This document shows positions 59,658 to 64,000 of a DNA stretch of 64,000 bases, one piece after another. Each line of letters begins with the position of its first letter. Position 1 is the stretch's first letter. A program made the position numbers and the translations under genes. This DNA is from Elioraea sp051860475 (GTDB lineage Bacteria; Pseudomonadota; Alphaproteobacteria; Acetobacterales; Acetobacteraceae). Under the pieces are notes generated by a model, which saw nothing but the letters and a program-made list of their open reading frames with translations, did no database searches and was not told the DNA's origin. The stretch is from contig NZ_JBHYDW010000005.1 of assembly GCF_051860475.1 (NCBI RefSeq), positions 1-64,000 on the forward strand, written 5' to 3'.

Positions 59658-60025
59658 CCGCGCTGCGCGTCTTCCTCTACGGCACGCTGATGGACCGCGA
59701 GGTGGCGCGCCACGTGGCCGGCGAGGACCGGTTCGTGCGCGAGGCACGGCCGGCGCTGCTTGCCGGATATCGGCGCGCGGTGCTGCGCGGCACGCCCTAT
59801 CCGACGCTGGTGCGCGACGCACACGGCGCCGTGCACGGGCTGCTCGCCGAGGTGCCGCCCGCGGTGCTGAGTCGGCTGCACGTCTACGAAGGGTCGCTGT
59901 ACCGCTTCGTTCGGGTGCGCGTGCTCTGCGGCGGCGCCACACTCGCCGCTCACGCATGGATCGCGCCGGAGGGGCGCGCTACCGCCCGCGGAACCGCTCG
60001 ATCGCGGCGAGCAGCGCGGCCCTGA
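59654..60025 (+). CDS. gamma-glutamylcyclotransferase-like (AIG2 fold) protein with non-standard start
   Basis: About 123 residues. The conserved start of the fold, VFLYGTLMDREV, and the closing VYEGSLYRFVRVRV with the catalytic-type Glu are present. No ATG, GTG or TTG precedes VFLYGTL within the region after the mutase stop. The in-frame CTG at 59654, overlapping that stop as CTGA, or CTG 59663 are the only starts that keep the fold. ATG 59690 would delete it. The last ~15 residues overlap the 3' end of the convergent iminopeptidase gene by 47 bp. Function may be glutathione-related or amine-aldehyde removal. Confidence 0.65.
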   Translation: MTALRVFLYGTLMDREVARHVAGEDRFVREARPALLAGYRRAVLRGTPYPTLVRDAHGAVHGLLAEVPPAVLSRLHVYEGSLYRFVRVRVLCGGATLAAHAWIAPEGRATARGTARSRRAARP

Positions 60026-60926
60026 TCCCGGGCTCGAGCGCGGAGTGCCCGGCGTCCGGCACGATCGTCAGCCGCGCGCGGTCCCAGGCCGCGACCAGCG
60101 CGGCCGCGCTTTCGGGCGGGCAGATCATGTCGTAGCGGCCCTGCACGATCTCGCCCGGGATGTGCGCGATCCGGCTCATGCCGCCGAGCAGTCCGCCCTC
60201 GGGCAGGAACAGGCCGTGGCGGAAGTAGTGCGCCTCGATCCGCGCGAGCCCGAGCGCCGTGCGGTCCTCGGCGAAGGAGGCGACGGTCTCCGGGCTCGGC
60301 AGCAGGGTCGAGCACGAGCCCTCATAGACGCTCCAGGCGCGCGCGGCGGCGAGATGCACGTGCGGGTCGGGGTCGGTCAGGCGGCGCCAGTAGGCGGCGA
60401 GCAGGTCGCCGCGCTCGGCCTCCGGCACGTGGCCGGCGAAGGCGGCCCAGGTGTCGGGGAAGAAGCGGGCGAGTCCATAGAGGAACCAGTCGATTTCCTG
60501 GCGGCGGCCGAGGAAGATTCCGCGCAGCACGAAGCCCGCGACATGCTCCGGGTGCGCCTGGCCGTAGGCGAGCCCGAGTGTGGAGCCCCAGGAGCCGCCG
60601 AACACCAGCCAGCGGTCGATGCGCAGCCGCTCGCGCAGCCGTTCGATGTCGCCGATCAGGTGGGGGGTGTCGTTGGCGGCGAGGCTGCCGAGGGGGCGCG
60701 AGCGGCCGGCGCCGCGCTGATCGAAGATGACGACGCGGAACCGGCCCGGGTCGAAGAAGCGTCGGTGCACTGCGCCGGCGCCGGCGCCTGGGCCGCCGTG
60801 CAGGAACAGCACCGGCATCCCCGACGGACTGCCGACCTGTTCCCAGTACATCGTATGGCCGGCATCGAGCGGCAGGTAGCCGCTCTCAAATGGGGCGATG
60901 TCGGGGTAGAGGTCGCTGCGTGGCAT
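59979..60926 (-). CDS. pip: proline iminopeptidase
   Basis: A 315-residue alpha/beta hydrolase that releases N-terminal proline from peptides. The oxyanion motif is FLHGGPGAG, the FDQRGAGRSRP segment is typical of peptidase family S33, the nucleophile is in GGSWGSTL, the Asp is in GRYDMICP and the His in PDAGHSA. ATG 60926 (MPRSDLYPDI) fits the family start. It is convergent with, and overlaps, the AIG2-like gene. Confidence 0.96.
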   Translation of the reverse strand: MPRSDLYPDIAPFESGYLPLDAGHTMYWEQVGSPSGMPVLFLHGGPGAGAGAVHRRFFDPGRFRVVIFDQRGAGRSRPLGSLAANDTPHLIGDIERLRERLRIDRWLVFGGSWGSTLGLAYGQAHPEHVAGFVLRGIFLGRRQEIDWFLYGLARFFPDTWAAFAGHVPEAERGDLLAAYWRRLTDPDPHVHLAAARAWSVYEGSCSTLLPSPETVASFAEDRTALGLARIEAHYFRHGLFLPEGGLLGGMSRIAHIPGEIVQGRYDMICPPESAAALVAAWDRARLTIVPDAGHSALEPGIRAALLAAIERFRGR

Positions 60927-61031
60927 GGTCTCGGCGCCGTGTCCCGGGTCCTCGGCGAGGCGACGGGCCCATCCCATTCCACCCGGGTGGGGGCGGGTTG
61001 TTCACGCGCGATCGCGCGGGACTGATCGGCG

Positions 61032-61370
61032 TCAGCGCCGGACCTGGTATACGGTGCGGCGGAAGCGCCGGCGCCAGCGGGTGAGCCACTCCTGGGCGCG
61101 CTCCTTCCCCTCGTCCATCTGCTTGGTGTAGCGGGGGAATTTCCGGCGCATCCAGTCGATCGCCTTCTGCGCCCAGGCGTATTCGTCGCGCAGGATGTAG
61201 AGCCCGACGGCGAGGAACAGGAAGCCTTGCAGGAAGGGCAGGAACAGCCCCACCACGCCGAGCATGAGGAACCCCCAGCCGGCGAGCACTTTCCAGCGCC
61301 GGGCCCAGCGGCTTGGCGGCCGGGGCGGCAGCATCCGGGGGATGGTGAGGTATTCGCGGCGGCGCGCCAT
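61032..61370 (-). CDS. small PGPGW-like membrane protein
   Basis: A 112-residue protein with two close membrane helices around LAGWGFLMLGVVGLFLPFLQGFLFLAVGLYIL and a basic C-terminal tail (WLTRWRRRFRRTVYQVRR). The LP.LQGFLFL.VGL pattern resembles the PGPGW family of putative membrane proteins of unknown function. It lies between the lipocalin and iminopeptidase genes on the same strand, with gaps of 40 and 105 bp. Confidence 0.65.
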   Translation of the reverse strand: MARRREYLTIPRMLPPRPPSRWARRWKVLAGWGFLMLGVVGLFLPFLQGFLFLAVGLYILRDEYAWAQKAIDWMRRKFPRYTKQMDEGKERAQEWLTRWRRRFRRTVYQVRR

Positions 61371-61410
61371 GGCGGCGGGGTATGCCGCGCGCTTGGCCGC
61401 CGGGCAAGCG

Positions 61411-61920
61411 TCAGGCGGGTGGCGGCTGCGAGCGGATGATGCGGTCGGTTGGGTAGCCGAGGCTGCGGGCGGTCTCCAGCCAGTCGGCGATCACCGGTTC
61501 GGGCAGGGTGGGGGTGCGGGAGAGCAGCCAGAGGTAGTCGCGGGTGGGGCCGGAGACGAGGGCGATGCGGTAGTCGGGGTCGAGGCGGATGACGTGGTAG
61601 CCGCCTTCGAGGGGCCAGCGGAAGGTGACGGCCAGGCTGGCGGTGTTGCGGGGTCCGAGGAAGCGGGCGGTGCCGTCGACCGAGCGGCTGGTGCCGTCGG
61701 GCTGCCAGCCGCGGTTGGTGACGGCGATGGTGCCGTCGGGGTTGGCGGCGTAGGTGGCGGTGGCGCTGGTGTCGCCGCGTTGGAAGCGGTGGTCGAGCCG
61801 GGCGATTTCGTACCAGGTGCCGAGGTATCGGTCGGGTTCGAACTGGACGGGGGTGATGCCGGAGGGTGGGGAGGTGCAGGCGGCGAGCAGCAGGGCGAGG
61901 GCGGCGGCGAGTCGGTGCAT
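61411..61920 (-). CDS. lipocalin family outer-membrane lipoprotein (Blc-like)
   Basis: A 169-residue lipoprotein. The signal peptide ends in LLLAAC, a lipobox with Cys15, so it is lipid-anchored. The lipocalin signature GTWYEIARLDHRFQRG is followed by TATYAANPDGTIAVTNRGW and a C-terminal DYLWLLSRTPTLPEPVIADWLETARSLGY half. Blc-type proteins bind lysolipids under envelope stress. ATG 61920 is the clear start. Confidence 0.93.
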   Translation of the reverse strand: MHRLAAALALLLAACTSPPSGITPVQFEPDRYLGTWYEIARLDHRFQRGDTSATATYAANPDGTIAVTNRGWQPDGTSRSVDGTARFLGPRNTASLAVTFRWPLEGGYHVIRLDPDYRIALVSGPTRDYLWLLSRTPTLPEPVIADWLETARSLGYPTDRIIRSQPPPA

Positions 61921-61947
61921 GGGGTGGCCCGGCGGGTTGGGGTGTCG

Positions 61948-61979
61948 CTTTATCGCTTTACGACTTTATCGCTTTACGC
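61948..61979 (+). repeat. tandem duplication of a 16-bp unit
   Basis: CTTTATCGCTTTACGA and CTTTATCGCTTTACGC lie head to tail. This is in the 376-bp stretch (61921-62296) without a recognised large gene, which also holds a terminator and a small open frame. Confidence 0.7.
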
Positions 61980-62065
61980 GGGGTTTGAAGGGGGGCCTGC
62001 CGGGCGCGATGTGGGGAGTGTAGTCGGCGGGTGCGTCAGAGTCGGGCGCGGGTGATGCAGGGGGT

Positions 62066-62099
62066 GTGGGGGACCAGCGTGGTCCCCCACTGGTTTTCT
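62066..62099 (+). terminator. intrinsic terminator
   Basis: GTGGGGGACCA-GCG-TGGTCCCCCAC is a perfect 11-bp stem with a 3-nt loop, followed by TGGTTTTCTT. This is the only hairpin in the window with a proper T-rich tail. It lies upstream of the nuclease locus and reads in the plus direction, so it may insulate that locus from upstream transcription. Confidence 0.75.
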
Positions 62100-62163
62100 T
62101 GGGGGGCGCGCCGGAGGCGTGCCTTGGGTTATTGCGGCAGCCGCAGTGTTTAAGGAGGGTCGT

Positions 62164-62304
62164 GTGGTGGACGTGGTGAGTCTTGCCGAGGCCGAGTGGA
62201 GCCTCGTGACGCTGATGGGTCAGGCGGAAGTGAACCCGGCTCAGTTCGAACCGAGCCACGGCAGCACCTTGATGGCACGGCACGGGAGCCTCTCTCATGG
62301 CTGA
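62164..62304 (+). CDS. possible 46-residue protein preceding the nuclease gene
   Basis: A full consensus ribosome site AAGGAGG (62152-62158) lies 5 nt before GTG 62164 and 8 nt before GTG 62167. The encoded peptide (DVVSLAEAEWSLVTLMGQAEV...) is short and unlike known families. It overlaps the nuclease start by 8 bp, as in a coupled pair, so it could be an antitoxin-like or leader peptide. The strong ribosome site is the main support. Confidence 0.4.
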   Translation: MVDVVSLAEAEWSLVTLMGQAEVNPAQFEPSHGSTLMARHGSLSHG

Positions 62305-62797
62305 CGAGGACTTCCGTCACTCCTCCATTCGAGAAAAGATCGCCGAGCACGTGTTTGTCGGCGAGGTGTGCAGGACGCTTTGGACGCGCGGCATCCATGA
62401 GATCGAAGTTCTGCGTTCGGAGACGGACTCATCTGGGTACGATATCGTAATAGAAGCGCGCCGTGTCATGCGGCATATCCAGCTGAAGGCTATGGCGCAG
62501 GGCGCGAAAACAACCCGGTGGGGAGTTCACGAAGGAATCGTGAGCAAACCGTCCGGTTGCGTCATAGTGTTGCGGTTGACCAACGACATGCGGTTTGACG
62601 AGTTCCTTTGGTACGGCTCGGCACCCGGACAGCCTTGTCCCTCGTTGTCCAGCTTTCCAAGGAGAAAGCACAGCAAGGCGAATGCGCTCGGAGAGAAAAC
62701 AATACGTCCTCGTGTTGCCGAGATCAGCGTCTCGGCATTCACTCGGCTCGCATCCGCTGACGCTGTCGTCACGCATCTTTTCGGCGATTCCAACTGA
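62297..62797 (+). CDS. putative PD-(D/E)XK-type nuclease-like protein
   Basis: A 166-residue protein of unusual composition for the window, with lower G+C. VLRSETDSSGYDIVIEARRVMRHIQLKAM fits the D...(E/Q)XK core of restriction-endonuclease-like folds: the Asp in GYD and the QLK after a beta hairpin, with an N-terminal helix (AEHVFVGEVCRTLW). The family cannot be fixed further. GGGAG lies 8 nt before ATG 62297. Location beside a toxin-antitoxin pair suggests a defence or mobile region. Confidence 0.55.
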   Translation: MADEDFRHSSIREKIAEHVFVGEVCRTLWTRGIHEIEVLRSETDSSGYDIVIEARRVMRHIQLKAMAQGAKTTRWGVHEGIVSKPSGCVIVLRLTNDMRFDEFLWYGSAPGQPCPSLSSFPRRKHSKANALGEKTIRPRVAEISVSAFTRLASADAVVTHLFGDSN

Positions 62798-62900
62798 ACA
62801 CCCGGAGGCTGCCGTGTACGATCTGCCCCGATCGTTCCGGCGGGGCGGCGGCCGCAAACAACCCAATCCCGTGAGCCCAGCAGCCTTCCGCCCCCGCCAC

Positions 62901-63386
62901 TCAACGCCCCTTCTCCACCAGCCCCACCGCCACCCCGAACGCCTCGACCTCCCCAATCGCACGCGGCACCACCGTCCCCGCCAAGGCCACATTCGGTCGC
63001 GCCAGGGCGTAGTCGTACGCCCCATAGGCGTGACGGAAAGCATGCCGGAACCCGATCAGCAGCCCCACGTCGCGCCGCGTCCCCGGCATCAGGATCGCCG
63101 GCCGCAACCCCGGCATGTCACGCCCCGCACGCTCCAATAGGTCCTGATGGAAACTCCGCCCGCGCGGCAGATCGCCGTCGATGTCCTGGACCAGCCGCTC
63201 CAACGCACGCTCCAACGCCGACACCGCATCGTGCAGATGCTTGCCGATCGCAAGCTCCCGGTCCTCGCGCATATCCGGCGCAAGACCCTCCAGCCCCGCG
63301 TCCTTGACCACAGCACGCTCCGTCTGCTCCCGCGCCGCAGCCAGGTCGGCAAGAACGTCACTCCAGAGCGGCGGGATCAACACCAT
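62901..63386 (-). CDS. HepT-like HEPN toxin
   Basis: A 161-residue helical protein whose FRHAFRHAYGAYDY segment contains R-X4-H-X-Y, the hallmark of HepT ribonuclease toxins. The Tyr is the residue AMPylated by the partner in studied systems. The start ATG 63386 overlaps the 3' end of the nucleotidyltransferase gene by 29 bp. Here the antitoxin gene is upstream. Confidence 0.82.
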   Translation of the reverse strand: MVLIPPLWSDVLADLAAAREQTERAVVKDAGLEGLAPDMREDRELAIGKHLHDAVSALERALERLVQDIDGDLPRGRSFHQDLLERAGRDMPGLRPAILMPGTRRDVGLLIGFRHAFRHAYGAYDYALARPNVALAGTVVPRAIGEVEAFGVAVGLVEKGR

Positions 63387-63711
63387 GCTCCCGGATGCGC
63401 GCAGCCAGCCGCGGCGGCGCGTGGTCCAGCCGCGTCACGTCCACCGCGACGCCCTGCAAGGCAGCGACACGCACCACCTCCGCCGCAACCTCCGCCAGCC
63501 GCTCCGCCGGTCCCTCTACCGCGAGGTCGAGATCGGAATCGCGATGAAACCTCCCCTCGACCAGCGAGCCGAACACGCACACGCGCGCACCAAGCGCGGC
63601 CGCCGCAACAGACGCAGCACGGGCCGCGGCAACCGCCCGCGCCCGATGCGCGGCCAACTGCCGCGCCCGGATCTCGCCATAGGTCGGATAGGCGGCACGA
63701 CGGGTCTCCAT
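63358..63711 (-). CDS. MntA-like nucleotidyltransferase antitoxin
   Basis: A 117-residue minimal nucleotidyltransferase. The active-site motif GSLVEGRFHRDSDLDLAVEG has the GSX(n)DXD pattern, and a later VDVTRLD strand may supply the third Asp. In characterised pairs such proteins AMPylate and silence the HepT toxin. ATG 63711 is preferred. GTG 63717 is two codons upstream. It is translated first and coupled to HepT. Confidence 0.83.
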   Translation of the reverse strand: METRRAAYPTYGEIRARQLAAHRARAVAAARAASVAAAALGARVCVFGSLVEGRFHRDSDLDLAVEGPAERLAEVAAEVVRVAALQGVAVDVTRLDHAPPRLAARIREHGVDPAALE

Positions 63712-63780
63712 GAACACAACGTATCACAACGCATCGACGCCGCTGCGCGGCTCAAAACCCGCGGGGGGCCATGGGCCACC

Positions 63781-64000
63781 GCCCCTGCCCCCCCCCCCCC
63801 CCCCCCCGGTACCCCAACCCCCCCCCGCCGAGGCCCCCCCCGCCCCCTGGCCCCCCCCAAACCACCGCGGGGGCCCCCGGGCCGGCGCGCCGCGCCCCCC
63901 CACCCCCCATCCCTTGAACCCACACCCGTCCCGGGATAGGCCACCGGCTCCCGATGCACGCTCCCGCCCCACACGCCGCCCAGGGCCCCCTGCCCGCACT
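63781..64000. other. low-complexity C-rich contig end
   Basis: A run of 20 C at 63788-63807 is followed by repeated blocks of C to the window edge. No reading frame here looks like protein. This is more likely a sequencing or assembly artefact at a contig end than a biological sequence, so anything beyond about 63780 should not be relied on. Confidence 0.6.

Noticed and set aside
1..64000. CRISPR array, rRNA genes, prophage or replication origin
   Set aside because: No regularly spaced repeats, rRNA-like sequence, phage structural genes or DnaA-box cluster were seen.

Overview
The window is a gene-dense stretch of a chromosome with very high G+C, mostly in long runs of translationally coupled genes. 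Gene content points to an alphaproteobacterium, most likely Rhodospirillales/Acetobacteraceae (Roseomonas- or Elioraea-like). The evidence is the lipid A genes, metK next to trmB, orphan Bug-type tricarboxylate-binding proteins, a TAT-like leader on several binding proteins and strong C/G third-position bias. The genus is an inference. One undetermined base (39880) and a poly-C right edge (from about 63780) suggest a draft contig.

Layout. 1-2982: lipid A/LPS genes (waaA 3' part, lpxK, LpxL-like acyltransferase). 2939-6167: minus-strand coupled set xseA, M23 peptidase, Acg-like nitroreductase. 6227-9661: purD, a Bug binding protein, an SDR epimerase. 9662-12211: an accessory island of lower G+C with two ~94-bp direct repeats, a HEPN-type gene broken by an in-frame amber codon, decayed coding sequence and a complete IS630 element sitting exactly in the stop codon of tadA. 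12209-15074: tadA, an RluB-like pseudouridine synthase, rsmD and two tandem paralogous membrane-anchored proteins of unknown function. 15096-17120: PadR regulator plus a Cys-rich flavoprotein. 17130-20758: TetR repressor, three operator palindromes and a DevABC-type exporter. 20760-23438: a NitT/TauT-type ABC importer.

23442-29842: a 1986-residue hybrid histidine kinase with ten tandem PAS domains, coupled to a single-domain response regulator. 29997-36765: a thiamine-diphosphate enzyme, a P1B-5-type metal ATPase with a hemerythrin tail (broken by an internal duplication), an RluA-type synthase, and an HMG-CoA-lyase-like/CoA-transferase pair. 36774-42015: PsiE-like protein, HtrA-type protease, MarC protein, and a class III cyclase/ATPase/TPR regulator with a perfect CRP-type palindrome just upstream.

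42084-46141 is the most interesting locus: four coupled genes for a cytoplasmic subtilisin-like protease, a radical SAM/SPASM enzyme, a PqqD-like peptide-binding protein and a 190-residue Trp-rich, Cys-free protein. This has the parts list of a ribosomally made, post-translationally modified peptide (RiPP) or protein-maturation system that I do not recognise as a described type. It is followed by a ceramidase-like membrane protein whose stop codon coincides with the edge of a short IS630-like MITE. A second MITE copy lies before a tRNA-Leu gene.

47117-55860: DUF3137 protein, trmB, metK, dapB, a DUF6311-like membrane protein, a small zinc-ribbon-like protein, tRNA-Leu(UAA), a second Bug protein and a flavin monooxygenase. 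56030-60025: nucleotide-sugar operon galU, ugd, phosphomannomutase, plus a gamma-glutamylcyclotransferase-like gene with no standard start codon. 59979-61920: proline iminopeptidase, PGPGW-like protein, lipocalin. 61921-64000: a second accessory patch with an intrinsic terminator, a PD-(D/E)XK-like nuclease, a HepT/MntA toxin-antitoxin pair and a low-complexity contig end.
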